From Archangium violaceum Cb vi76 (GTDB lineage Bacteria; Myxococcota; Myxococcia; Myxococcales; Myxococcaceae), in the NCBI RefSeq assembly GCF_000733295.1, contig NZ_JPMI01000109.1, positions 62,001-126,000 on the forward strand: a stretch of DNA of 64,000 nucleotides, read 5' to 3'. Under the pieces are notes generated by a model, which did not search any database, was not told the origin of the DNA, and saw nothing but the letters and a program-made list of their open reading frames with translations. Positions 1 through 8,267 of the stretch are shown here, in pieces. A program made the position numbers and the translations under genes. Positions within the stretch are counted from its first letter, which is position 1, and each line of letters opens with the position of its first letter.

Positions 1-75
1 CGTTCAGTGCGCTTGAAACGCGAGTCTGTCCGGGGCCAGATACGGACCAGGGTGTACTGCCAGGAGGGCTCTGGG

Positions 76-711
76 ATGTCCGGTGCTTCGCGGTGGTGGG
101 AGAGCGCGCGGGAGTGGGTGGGGAAGTTGCCTTCGGGTCTGTCCGGCCAGGTGACGGTGGACGTGGCCCGGAAGCGGTTGCGGTTGTCGCACGCCCGGGT
201 GGAGGCGCTGGCGCGCAGGGCGCTGAAGGACGTGAAGGCGCTCTCGGTGGGCGAGTGGGCGTACGGGCCTCGGACCTATGACGTGAGGCTGGAGGTCTCC
301 GGCTGGAAGCTGCGCGTGGAGGTGACCCCCGAGCGGCTGGAGCTCGCCTCGGGCCGCTACCACCTGACGCTGCTCACGCCGGGCCGGGTGGACCTGGAGG
401 AGTCCCGGGCGGCCTCGGTGCTGGTGCAGGGCGTGTTGCGCGTGGGCGGAGGCAAGGCCGCGCTGCGCACCGTGCTGGATCAGGTGATGCCCGAGGGGCT
501 GAGCTGGGACGGGCAGCGCTTCCGGGTGTCCGGGGCGCTGCCGAAGGAGGGGGCGGTGCCGGCGCGGCTCTTCGAGTCCTCCTCGCTGGCGGTGAACGCC
601 GAGCACGACGTCGAGGGCGTGTGGCTGTCGGCCGAGGCGTGGCCCGGGCTGGTGGACCTGATGCAGGCCGCGCTCAGCGTGGACCTGCCGCGCAAGCCGC
701 CGGGAACCTGA
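76..711 (+). CDS. Conserved hypothetical protein, 211 aa
   Basis: The frame is open from the left edge of the window. The ATG at 76 is preferred because an AGGAGGG ribosome site lies about 8 bases upstream, whereas the in-frame GTG at 7 has none. The product is soluble, without signal peptide or membrane segment. It is rich in Val, Arg and Leu and reads as alternating beta strands (residues 25-125), with short hydrophobic segments repeating every 8 to 10 residues. I do not recognise the family. It converges on the minus-strand gene at 720 with an 8-base gap and no obvious terminator. Confidence 0.7.
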   Translation: MSGASRWWESAREWVGKLPSGLSGQVTVDVARKRLRLSHARVEALARRALKDVKALSVGEWAYGPRTYDVRLEVSGWKLRVEVTPERLELASGRYHLTLLTPGRVDLEESRAASVLVQGVLRVGGGKAALRTVLDQVMPEGLSWDGQRFRVSGALPKEGAVPARLFESSSLAVNAEHDVEGVWLSAEAWPGLVDLMQAALSVDLPRKPPGT

Positions 712-719
712 GGTGATGG

Positions 720-1190
720 TCAGACTTCCTCGTCAGGCAGAAGCGAGAGAAGCAACTCGTCGTCGGGGCCGAGCGGGCGCCAGCCGGGCGGTGGTGGCGT
801 AGCCAGGAGAGACGTCCTGACCTGTCTGGCGCGCTCCTTATGGGTTTCTGGGGTATCGGCGATCCACGAACCGAACGCCTTGGCAACCTTGAAGCGGTTG
901 GCGTCATCCAGCACGGCTGGCCAGCCGTCGGGAAGACACTCGGACATTTCGCGCACAAGCGCATCGCGCACAAAACGTGTGACCTGCTTGCGCTGCTCTG
1001 CTTCGGAGAGCAGCCCATTCAAGACCTGCACGCCGACGACATCATCCGGACCCAGTTCCTCGGCCAGCGCCACCAGCGAGGCGGTGGGGCGAGCATTCGC
1101 GAAGGCGGTGAGCGAATCGTAGCCGCGCTCGCGGACTCGCTCGTATAGGCGGACCCTCCAGTTGCCCCGCCAAGCCTGTCCGCCGCTCAT
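720..1190 (-). CDS. Small cytosolic protein coupled to TIGR02269-like lipoprotein; candidate immunity protein
   Basis: A 156-residue protein without signal peptide. Its ATG overlaps the TGA of the upstream lipoprotein gene (ATGA), and GGAGAGG sits just before it, so translation is probably coupled. It starts with a basic, aromatic segment (WRGNWRVRLYERV), has an acidic middle (AEELGPDD) and ends with an acidic tail (LLPDEEV). No enzyme motif is visible. Small soluble genes directly behind polymorphic toxin genes are usually immunity genes, and that is the inferred role here. In-frame ATGs further upstream lie inside the lipoprotein gene and have no ribosome site. Confidence 0.65.
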   Translation of the reverse strand: MSGGQAWRGNWRVRLYERVRERGYDSLTAFANARPTASLVALAEELGPDDVVGVQVLNGLLSEAEQRKQVTRFVRDALVREMSECLPDGWPAVLDDANRFKVAKAFGSWIADTPETHKERARQVRTSLLATPPPPGWRPLGPDDELLLSLLPDEEV

Positions 1191-2611
1191 TGCCCTCTCC
1201 ATCGAGTGAACTCCATCGGGATACCATAGCGCTCCATGCGATACGCGACGATGTCCAGTACCTCGTTTCGCATCAACATCCGGCCGGCTGTTATCTCGGC
1301 TTCGTACAGCGCCTCCATGATCATCCGGTTCCACTCACCGGGCCATATGCGCCCCAGCCTCCAGTCGCCTCCACCGTGAATGGCCTCGTGGTGCGCCCGC
1401 TCCAGCCTGACGCAGAACTCGTCGATGTCCATCTCGCCGGTGAAGCCGCGCTTCTCGAACCACTCGCGGAACTCTTTCGGCATGACGTGGTGCCGCGGTG
1501 GCTCGGCCATGCCGGCCCCCGCTTTGCCCGTCACGTGCATGCCCCGCACCTCGGGGCTGTCGCCCAGCGCCTCGCGCACGCCCCTGGGAAGCTCTCCGTG
1601 CGCCTCGGCCATCATCACCTGGCCGGCCTGAATCCGAACGGCGGCGCTGACGGCGGGTACGGAGAGGACGCCTGCCCGCACCAACTGACGCATCATCTCC
1701 ACCCACTCGGCGGAGACGACCATCCGCGTGCCCATCATCATGCCGTTGGCGCCCACCGAGAAGCTCATGCCGAGCGTGGCGGGACCGGCTCGCGGCAGCA
1801 GCCGGGGCAGGGAGACACTCAGTGCCGACAGCAGGGTGAGCGCCTCCATGGCCTCCTTCAATGCCAGCGCCTTCTGGAGGACTTCCGCCCCCTTGCGTAT
1901 GGCCTCACGGAGTACGGAGAACTCGCCGGTGAGATGGCCTAACAGGGCGGGGACGTCTTGCGCCGCTGCCTCCACCTGCTGTGGCTCCAACGAGGAGAGC
2001 GCCGTCATGGCGGGCTCGAGCATCTTCTGGACGCGGTCCATGTTCATGAACAGCGTCTCCACGCCCTGGAAGTGCCGGGAGAGCGCGGTGTCGGTGAGGT
2101 TGAGGAAGTCAAACCACACGGCCAGTAGGAGGGAGCCCATCATGGCTGCCTCCAATCGTGGGCCTGCGAGGCGCAGCAGGGCGAGCTGCGTGTCCGGGTC
2201 CTCGACCTCCGAGGCGGCGATGGCCAGCCGGGTGGCGGCGGCGAGCTCGGCGTCAATCCATCGCTGTTGACGTTCGCCGTAGTCGACGTAGCGGACGAAG
2301 ATGTCGTTGCCCGCGTTGGCGATGCCCGGGACGCTGGCCTTGAGCCTGGAGAGTTCGCTGGAGACGTGGCGCGAGGAGGTGGACACCTCGTTCACGGCAC
2401 CGAGAAACGCCACGTGGGCCGCGAGGGTGCTCGACCTCGCATCCCTTTCAACCCTGCCAGGGCCCACCGCACGCCCCGTGGCCTCACGCGGCGTGTAATG
2501 CAGGCTCATCCCCCGGCCGGGTGGTGGCCCCAGTGACGCACATGCGTTGGACAACAGGGCCAGGACGAGCAACAGCCCCGTTCCCCTTGCCCCTGGCGAG
2601 TTGGCGCGCAT
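1187..2611 (-). CDS. TIGR02269/DUF2380-like lipoprotein with HNH-like C-terminal region; candidate SitA-type toxin
   Basis: A 474-residue predicted lipoprotein. The signal peptide runs to about residue 23 and a loose lipobox (LSNAC) puts the lipidated Cys at 24; a GTG at 2629 is an alternative start. The middle is helical and hydrophobic (residues 150-340), with a Gly/Met-rich patch near 300. The last 110 residues hold HHVMPKEF, then ERAHHEAIHGGGDW and EWNRMI. That spacing of His and Asn recalls HNH/AHH-type nucleases and the end of the myxobacterial TIGR02269 paralogous lipoproteins. Some such lipoproteins are SitA toxins passed between kin cells by outer-membrane exchange. The family call is from recall and the nuclease fold is inferred. 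Confidence 0.65.
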   Translation of the reverse strand: MRANSPGARGTGLLLVLALLSNACASLGPPPGRGMSLHYTPREATGRAVGPGRVERDARSSTLAAHVAFLGAVNEVSTSSRHVSSELSRLKASVPGIANAGNDIFVRYVDYGERQQRWIDAELAAATRLAIAASEVEDPDTQLALLRLAGPRLEAAMMGSLLLAVWFDFLNLTDTALSRHFQGVETLFMNMDRVQKMLEPAMTALSSLEPQQVEAAAQDVPALLGHLTGEFSVLREAIRKGAEVLQKALALKEAMEALTLLSALSVSLPRLLPRAGPATLGMSFSVGANGMMMGTRMVVSAEWVEMMRQLVRAGVLSVPAVSAAVRIQAGQVMMAEAHGELPRGVREALGDSPEVRGMHVTGKAGAGMAEPPRHHVMPKEFREWFEKRGFTGEMDIDEFCVRLERAHHEAIHGGGDWRLGRIWPGEWNRMIMEALYEAEITAGRMLMRNEVLDIVAYRMERYGIPMEFTRWRGQ

Positions 2612-2671
2612 TGCCCATCCCAGGCCCACGGAAGCGAGTGGGTCAGCCCCGCTCCCGTATTGGACGGGGGC

Positions 2672-2950
2672 TCAGAAGCCCACGACGGTGATGCAGTCGT
2701 CCAGGCACTGCTTCATGGTCTCGGAGCAGGTCCGGCCCTTGACGCACTGCGAGCACTCCTGCGCCTGGGCCGAGAAGTCCTTGTCCTTCTTGACCTTCTG
2801 CTCGCACGTCTCCGTGCACTTCGCCACGTCGAGGCCGGAGGACACGCACTCCTGCTTCTTCTCACACGAGACGCGACACTCGCTCTTGCAACCGGCCAGG
2901 GTCATCGCCAGTCCCAGGGCCGCCACTGCCATCACAATCCGGTTCTTCAT
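2672..2950 (-). CDS. Small cysteine-rich lipoprotein, 92 aa
   Basis: Signal peptide with a good lipobox (TLAGC) puts the lipidated Cys at residue 21. The 71-residue mature chain holds ten more cysteines, several in CxxxC or CxxC spacing, which would allow five disulfide bonds in the periplasm or at the surface. The rest is Lys/Glu-rich. GGAGGA lies about 6 bases before the ATG. It is upstream of the TIGR02269-like gene on the same strand but 60 bases away, so a shared transcript is possible. The function is unknown. Confidence 0.8.
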   Translation of the reverse strand: MKNRIVMAVAALGLAMTLAGCKSECRVSCEKKQECVSSGLDVAKCTETCEQKVKKDKDFSAQAQECSQCVKGRTCSETMKQCLDDCITVVGF

Positions 2951-3142
2951 GGGCTCCTCCGATGCGGCGCATCATGCACGGGAGATGGCGCCGTGCGAAG
3001 AAACTGTGGGTCCCAGCTCAGGGCCCCTTCGCATGGCGCACCAGCCGGAACCGCGGCGCAAGGTGGTGAGGAACAGGGCCAGGCCGGCGAGCCGTCGTGA
3101 GTGCATGAGCCTCTCTTCGATTACAGTCCGGCGGCGCACACC

Positions 3143-4483
3143 ATGACGACCGCCCTCCTGCTCTCTGCCCTGCTCGCAACCCTTCCGGCCAGCTCTCATT
3201 CCACCGCCGCGGTCCCGGGACCCCAGGCGCTCACGAAGTCGTGGGAGCAGGTTCACTCCAAGGACCTTCCGCTGCCGCCACTGGTGCGGCACTCCCACGT
3301 GGAGAAGCACCTGAAGCGTCTGCGGGAGAAGTCCCCCGACCTCTTCCAGCTCGAGGTGGTGGGCCAGTCGGTGGAGGGGCGCGCCCTCTACCATCTCTCG
3401 CTGGGCACGGGTCCCCGGCATGTCCTGCTCTGGTCCCAGATGCACGGAGACGAGCCGACCGCCACCACGGCCCTGCTCGACTTCCTCGAGTACCTCCGGA
3501 CGCACCGTCAGGAGCCCTGGGTCGCGCGAATCCTCTCCGAGCTCACCCTCCACGCCGTGCCGATGCTCAACCCCGATGGCGCCGAGCGCTACCAGCGCCG
3601 CAATGCCCAGGGCATCGACATCAACCGGGATGCGCTCGCCCTGCAGACGCCCGAGGCGCGGACCCTCAAGGCGCTCCGGGACAGGCTCCAGCCCTTCATC
3701 GGCTTCAACCTGCACAACCAGAGCTGGCGCTACGGGGTGGGCAATACGGGCCGTCCGGCCTCCATTTCGCTGCTCGCGGCGGCCTTCGACGAGCCCCGGA
3801 GCGACAACCCGGGCCGGGTGCTGGCCAAGAAGGTGTGCGCGGTGATTCGCGATGCGCTGGAGCCGATCGCGCCCGGACAGGTGGGCCGCTACGACGACTC
3901 CTTCGAGGTGCGTGCCTTCGGCGACAACATGACGCGCTGGGGCACACCCTCCGTCCTCATCGAGACGGGACCGTGGCCCTCGCGCGCTCCGGATGCGCCC
4001 CTGGTCCAGCTCAACTTCGTCGCGCTCGCCACGGCGCTGGATGCACTCGCGAGCGGGAGGGCCGAGAAGGCGGAGGTGGCGCGCTACGAGTCCATTCCGG
4101 AGAACGACACCTCGGGCATCGTCTACCTCATGCTCAAGGGCGTGGGCCTGTTCGGCGCGGATGGAAAGCCCTTCACCGCGGACGTGGGCATCTCCGCCAC
4201 GCGCGCGGTGCGCGACCAGGGCCAGGGGCCCGCGCTCGCCCTGGTGGGCAAGGTGGACGAGCTGGGCGATCTGCGCGTCCTGGGAGCCTTGGAGACCGTG
4301 GACGGAAGCGGGCTGTTCGCCGTGCCACTGTCCGCCACGGCGAAGGAGGGCGACACCCTCCAGCTGGCCCAACCGAAGCAACACACCGTCCAGACCGGTC
4401 AGCCCGCGGAGCTGATGCTGCTCAAGCCCCTGGAGAAGCCCTCCACCTATCGCATCGAGCGCATCATCCGCTTCGAGCGCTGA
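3143..4483 (+). CDS. Secreted M14-family zinc carboxypeptidase
   Basis: A 446-residue protein with an N-terminal signal peptide (hydrophobic to about residue 16, Ala/Ser-rich cleavage region). The M14 zinc ligands are visible: His101 and Glu104 in MHGDE, and His191 in NLHNQ. Glu274 in LIETGPW fits the catalytic general base, and an Asn-Arg pair occurs in DINRDAL. The family removes C-terminal residues from peptides, here probably outside the cytoplasm. After residue 300 there is a beta-rich tail ending in FER. An upstream in-frame GTG at 3101 would precede the signal peptide and is less likely. It converges on a minus-strand lipoprotein gene across a strong hairpin. Confidence 0.85.
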   Translation: MTTALLLSALLATLPASSHSTAAVPGPQALTKSWEQVHSKDLPLPPLVRHSHVEKHLKRLREKSPDLFQLEVVGQSVEGRALYHLSLGTGPRHVLLWSQMHGDEPTATTALLDFLEYLRTHRQEPWVARILSELTLHAVPMLNPDGAERYQRRNAQGIDINRDALALQTPEARTLKALRDRLQPFIGFNLHNQSWRYGVGNTGRPASISLLAAAFDEPRSDNPGRVLAKKVCAVIRDALEPIAPGQVGRYDDSFEVRAFGDNMTRWGTPSVLIETGPWPSRAPDAPLVQLNFVALATALDALASGRAEKAEVARYESIPENDTSGIVYLMLKGVGLFGADGKPFTADVGISATRAVRDQGQGPALALVGKVDELGDLRVLGALETVDGSGLFAVPLSATAKEGDTLQLAQPKQHTVQTGQPAELMLLKPLEKPSTYRIERIIRFER

Positions 4484-4494
4484 GGCTGGAGGCA

Positions 4495-4521
4495 CGGCGT
4501 GCGCTCGGTTCGCGCACGCCG
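4495..4521. terminator. Hairpin between convergent genes
   Basis: Perfect 10-bp inverted repeat, CGGCGTGCGC and GCGCACGCCG, around the 7-base loop TCGGTTC. It lies 12 bases after the stop of the M14 gene and 22 bases beyond the end of the convergent lipoprotein gene. There is no T-tract, so it may stop transcription from either side or only block exonucleases. Confidence 0.6.
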
Positions 4522-4542
4522 CGGGGCTCTATGTGAGCGGCC

Positions 4543-5844
4543 TTACGGGTGCGTCGAGATGTAGATGTGCGAGCTGCACGTGTGATCGCCGTTGAACACG
4601 TCGTTGAAATCGATCGGGTTGCCGCTCGGGTCCTTCGGATAGCCCGGCGCGGAAGCGGGCGCGCCCGAGTTGTACTGGATGGCGTTACCCGTGACCGTGA
4701 ATGGCCCCGGGAGCGCGCTCAGGGACAGGTTGGCGGCGCAATAAGCGGGGGCTCCCGTCGGGAACGTCACCGCCAGCTGCAGGGGGGCATTCGAGGGGAG
4801 GTTGTATTGCGCGATGTACGTCGCGCTGGAGCGCACGGTCCCGTTGCTCGTCCAAACCGCACCGCCCATGGACGTCTGCGAGAGGCTCAGGGTGAGCCCG
4901 GGCTCGGTGCTCGCGCCAAACGGGTTGTAGCAATTCAGGGGGATGCTGACGAACTCGATGATGGAGCAGGACGGGTTGACCTTCTCGATGTCGGTGTTCC
5001 AGGTGCCCAGGCCATCCGCGGGATCGATGGTGCCGCCCTGGCGCACGCCCGTGAGCTGGAACGTCGTGGCCGTGGTGGAGAACTGGCGGCTGGTGCTCTG
5101 CTCGATCCACAGACCCGTGGACGGGTTGAACCGCCACATCACGGTCCGGCAGCTCCCGTTGAGCACGCAGGCCGGCATGGTGCCGCCGAGGGCGGCGGGC
5201 ACGGGCAGGCGCACGTTCATCGAGGCCCCGGGGGCCAGCGCGAGCGTGTTGCCCAGGCCATCCACGGCCGACAGCGTCACCGCGCCCACGGTCTCGAGCG
5301 CCACCGTCTGGCCGGCCGCGTTGCGCGCGGTGAAGTCACCGGGCATGGTGTCCGGGCCGTGCGGCACGATGGAGAACAACACGCTGCCCGAGGGCAGCCC
5401 GCCCGTCGCGGTGCGCAGGGTGTTCGCGAGCACGTCCACGCGAATGCCGGAGGCCGGGTCCTGAACGACGGTGTTGGCCGTGGGGCTGATCTGCTTCGTG
5501 AAGGCATTGCGGAGCACGTGCACCTGGCTGAGCTGGCTCGACATCTGGAGCTTGTTCACCGGGCCGTAGCCATCCTTGCGGATGTCGAGCACGTAACCCG
5601 TCTGCGCCTCCGTCACCGAGAGGGAGTACGCCCCCGCGCTGTTGGTGAGGCGGGTGATGCCATTCACCGTCACGCGGGCGCTGGCAATCGGCCGGTTGTT
5701 GGCATCGACGACCGTGCCCGAGAAGACCGCGGACAGCGCGGCGGAGCTGGCCTGGAGCTCCTCGGCGGGAAGGGGCTCGGTGCCGCCCTCGCCACAAGCG
5801 AGGCCGAACAGGACGGGGAGCATCAGGAGTGAAGAGCGCTTCAT
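4543..5844 (-). CDS. Lipoprotein with carboxypeptidase-regulatory-like domain
   Basis: A 433-residue predicted lipoprotein. The signal MKRSSLLMLPVLFGLAC ends in a lipobox with the lipidated Cys at residue 17. Residues 38-115 match the CarboxypepD_reg pattern (FSGTVVDANNRPIASARVTVNG, written here only in part: GTVVDANNRPI then GAYSLSV). The rest is long beta-rich sequence with few charged residues, typical of surface Ig-like modules, and ends with several paired Cys. CCGGAG lies about 7 bases before the ATG at 5844; an upstream in-frame start at 5931 would add a poly-Pro segment ahead of the signal. Role unknown, probably cell-surface. Confidence 0.75.
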   Translation of the reverse strand: MKRSSLLMLPVLFGLACGEGGTEPLPAEELQASSAALSAVFSGTVVDANNRPIASARVTVNGITRLTNSAGAYSLSVTEAQTGYVLDIRKDGYGPVNKLQMSSQLSQVHVLRNAFTKQISPTANTVVQDPASGIRVDVLANTLRTATGGLPSGSVLFSIVPHGPDTMPGDFTARNAAGQTVALETVGAVTLSAVDGLGNTLALAPGASMNVRLPVPAALGGTMPACVLNGSCRTVMWRFNPSTGLWIEQSTSRQFSTTATTFQLTGVRQGGTIDPADGLGTWNTDIEKVNPSCSIIEFVSIPLNCYNPFGASTEPGLTLSLSQTSMGGAVWTSNGTVRSSATYIAQYNLPSNAPLQLAVTFPTGAPAYCAANLSLSALPGPFTVTGNAIQYNSGAPASAPGYPKDPSGNPIDFNDVFNGDHTCSSHIYISTHP

Positions 5845-6000
5845 GATGGAGTTCTCCGGGGGTGGAGGCGGCGGGAGTTGCACGGTGCGTACCAGAGCCG
5901 TCTTCGCTGTCTTCTCGGAGAGGGTGGCCACTCCGTGTTTCCCCGTACTGTCGACGGTGGAGCAACAGGGAGGGCAGTCGAGTGTGGCCTGCGGAGTTAT

Positions 6001-6028
6001 CGGGACCCCGTAAGACTCCGGGGTCCCG
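6001..6028 (-). terminator. Terminator hairpin after the DUF1501 operon
   Basis: Perfect 10-bp inverted repeat CGGGACCCCG / CGGGGTCCCG around an 8-base loop, 11 bases after the stop codon at 6040 in the direction of transcription. It lacks a clear T-run. Confidence 0.6.
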
Positions 6029-6039
6029 GGTAGAGCGGC

Positions 6040-7596
6040 TCAGGTGCGCACGAAGGCGCTCGCGTCGGGGAGCCCGCTGCCCGAGGTGTCGACGCCCAGG
6101 GCGGTGAGGATTCCCGAGAAGATGTCCGGCTCGTTCGTCGTCATCTTGCCGGGCTCGGGCGCTCCGGTGTGCGGGTCGAAGCCGTAGGTCAGCCCGGTGA
6201 GCGGGTCCATGCCTCCCAACACCGTGTTGCCCTTCAGCATCGGGGAGAGCATCAGGAAGCCGTTGTTGAGGTCATGCCCGGAGCTGAACTCCACGGCGTC
6301 GTTGGGCCGATTGCGCGTCCGGCCGAACTCGGTCGCCACGTAGATCAACGTGCGGTCCCACATGCTCTCGCCGCTCGTCTCATCGAAGGGCTCCGCCTTG
6401 AGCAGCTCGATGAGCTTGTCCACCACGCCCATCACCCGCGACCACATGAAGGCCTGGCCGGAGCGGTGCTCGGTGTGGCTGAAGTCGAAGGCCAGGGGCG
6501 GGCTGGCGATGGGCTGCTCGCGCGTGTTGCCCACCGCCACGTTGAAGGACGGGCCCAGCGTCACCGTCACCGATACCCGGTACTTGAGCAGCAGGAAGGC
6601 CAGGGCCGCCTGGCTCTGCACGGGATCGGTCATGTAGTCCGGGAAGAGCGCGCGCAGCCGATCCCCATCGGGGGAGCTGGACAGGCCGTACTCGGAGAGC
6701 GGAATCGTGGGCGGCTGGTTGGGCAGCACGTTGAGGCGGTTGATGAGGTCCCTCGCCTCCAGCGCGGGCTGCCCCACGATGCGCTGCTCGTTCCAGCGCT
6801 GGAGCGCCGGCGCGTTCTCGAAGGTCTTCCCGAAGACGGACCGCGAGTCGAGCGTGTTGCGCGTGCGCCGGGCCAGCTCCACCACGTCGCGCGGGGGCGC
6901 GTCCTTGAGGCCCTTGCTGCCATCGAGCCCCAGTGGCCAGAGCGAGGCGTTGCTCACCACCTCGCCGTAGCAGTACGAGGGCAGCGAGTGGTCGGTTCCG
7001 CGCTCGGAGTAGCCCCCCATGGCCATGTTGACGTTGGGGATGGGGACGCCCGCGCCGTACTGGAGGGCCACGCACTCCTGCAGCGTCCGGCCGCGCCAGG
7101 CGGCGTTGCCGGTGATGCTGCGCTTCTGCGCGATGACGTGGTTCACCGAGGTGCCCACCGAGGTGGCCACCAGCATGGAGTCCTTGTGCTTGAGCACGAA
7201 GGGGAGCTGATCCGTGTTCACCGCCTGGGGGATGTTGCCCAGCCGGGGGCTGCTCACCTTCACGGCGCGGAACGGGGAGCCGTCCACGCCCTGCACCTGC
7301 GCGTCGGCGAAGGTGTTGAGCTTGGAGGCGTTGGCGCCGGCCTCCGAGGCACGCACCGCCAGGAAGCTGTCGACGATGGAGGCGCCACCAGCGGCACCCA
7401 CCACGATGAGGAAGCGGGGCTTGCCATCGAGGCGAGCGCGGCGCGTGCCGCCGAGGCGCTCGAGGGACTCGGGGGTCTGCAGCGAATCACGGCATCCCGT
7501 CAGCAGGGAGCCCAGGGTCGTGGAGCCCGCGGCGCACAGAGACAGCGCCTTCAACATCTCCCGGCGCGAGAGCCGGCCATTGTTGCGGAGTGACAT
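6040..7596 (-). CDS. DUF1501 family protein with twin-arginine signal
   Basis: A 518-residue protein that starts with a Tat-like motif (RLSRREML) followed by a hydrophobic stretch ending in LLTGC, so it may be exported folded and perhaps lipidated. The body fits the DUF1501 family: an N-terminal GxxGG segment (VVGAAGGASI), a central SITGNAAWRGR, and a late segment resembling alkaline-phosphatase-like folds (YVATEFGRTRNRP, then SSGHDLNNG). The biochemical role of the family is unknown. AAAGGGA lies just upstream of the ATG. It is the last gene of a three-gene operon, 11 bases behind the lipoprotein gene at 7608. Confidence 0.8.
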   Translation of the reverse strand: MSLRNNGRLSRREMLKALSLCAAGSTTLGSLLTGCRDSLQTPESLERLGGTRRARLDGKPRFLIVVGAAGGASIVDSFLAVRASEAGANASKLNTFADAQVQGVDGSPFRAVKVSSPRLGNIPQAVNTDQLPFVLKHKDSMLVATSVGTSVNHVIAQKRSITGNAAWRGRTLQECVALQYGAGVPIPNVNMAMGGYSERGTDHSLPSYCYGEVVSNASLWPLGLDGSKGLKDAPPRDVVELARRTRNTLDSRSVFGKTFENAPALQRWNEQRIVGQPALEARDLINRLNVLPNQPPTIPLSEYGLSSSPDGDRLRALFPDYMTDPVQSQAALAFLLLKYRVSVTVTLGPSFNVAVGNTREQPIASPPLAFDFSHTEHRSGQAFMWSRVMGVVDKLIELLKAEPFDETSGESMWDRTLIYVATEFGRTRNRPNDAVEFSSGHDLNNGFLMLSPMLKGNTVLGGMDPLTGLTYGFDPHTGAPEPGKMTTNEPDIFSGILTALGVDTSGSGLPDASAFVRT

Positions 7597-7607
7597 GGCG
7601 TTTCCCT

Positions 7608-8267
7608 TTAGAAGAAGACGGACTCGGCGGAAGAGAGGACGGCGAAGCAGGCGGCCTTCATCCAGTCGCGGCCGGGCGCGGTGCTGCCCGAGGACTCGAT
7701 GTCGGTGGCCAGTTGCACCAACGTGCCCACCTCGGCCTCCGTGGGATCTCTCAGCAGGGCGCGCTGGTAGAGCGCGGTGATGGCGTTCTTCACCGGCTCG
7801 CCCTCGCGGTTCGCCAGGCGGCCCTGGGCGTCGAGCCCGATGCCTCCGAAGATGACGGCCGTGGAGGGCGTGGTGGTGTCGAGCGTGACGCGCTGCCCAC
7901 AGGCCGCCAGCGCCACGCGATCGACGGCGATGGGCGTGGTGACGCCAGTGAAGGGCAGGGGCTCGTAGAAGCCGAGGCCGTAGGGCTCGACACCGCCCAG
8001 GGCCACGGTGTGCACATAGGTCGTGCAAGGGTACTGGCCCAGCTCGTTGCACACCTGCTCGACGGGCAGGGAGAGCGCCGTGGCGAAGTCGAGCGCCAGC
8101 CGCTCCGGGCCCTTGAAGCGCAGGTTGTTGCGCGAGGAGCGCGTCACCTCCGTGGGAGTCCCCGAGTCCGGCGTGCCAGCGTCCGGCACGGAAGGGGTGG
8201 GGGACGGGCAGGCGGTGAGGGTGCAGGCGGCGGACAGGAGCAACACGCGAAGAGAATCAGGGCGCAC
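7608..8267 (-). CDS. Lipoprotein in the DUF1501 operon
   Basis: A 219-residue predicted lipoprotein with lipobox LTAC (Cys20) and a Pro/Ser/Asp linker after it. The C-terminal half (ALYQRALLRDPTEAEV) resembles the helical region that links heme domains in DUF1592/DUF1588-type proteins, often encoded beside DUF1501 genes. Start is a GTG at 8267 with GGAGG six bases upstream; it overlaps the end of the preceding CxxCH gene by 11 bases, so translation is coupled. No CxxCH motif is present. Function unknown; it probably acts with its two neighbours. Confidence 0.7.
   Translation of the reverse strand: MRPDSLRVLLLSAACTLTACPSPTPSVPDAGTPDSGTPTEVTRSSRNNLRFKGPERLALDFATALSLPVEQVCNELGQYPCTTYVHTVALGGVEPYGLGFYEPLPFTGVTTPIAVDRVALAACGQRVTLDTTTPSTAVIFGGIGLDAQGRLANREGEPVKNAITALYQRALLRDPTEAEVGTLVQLATDIESSGSTAPGRDWMKAACFAVLSSAESVFF

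Noticed and set aside
51-76. GTG at 7 as start of the first gene
   Set aside because: ATG 76 has AGGAGGG at the right distance, so the first 23 codons are probably not translated.
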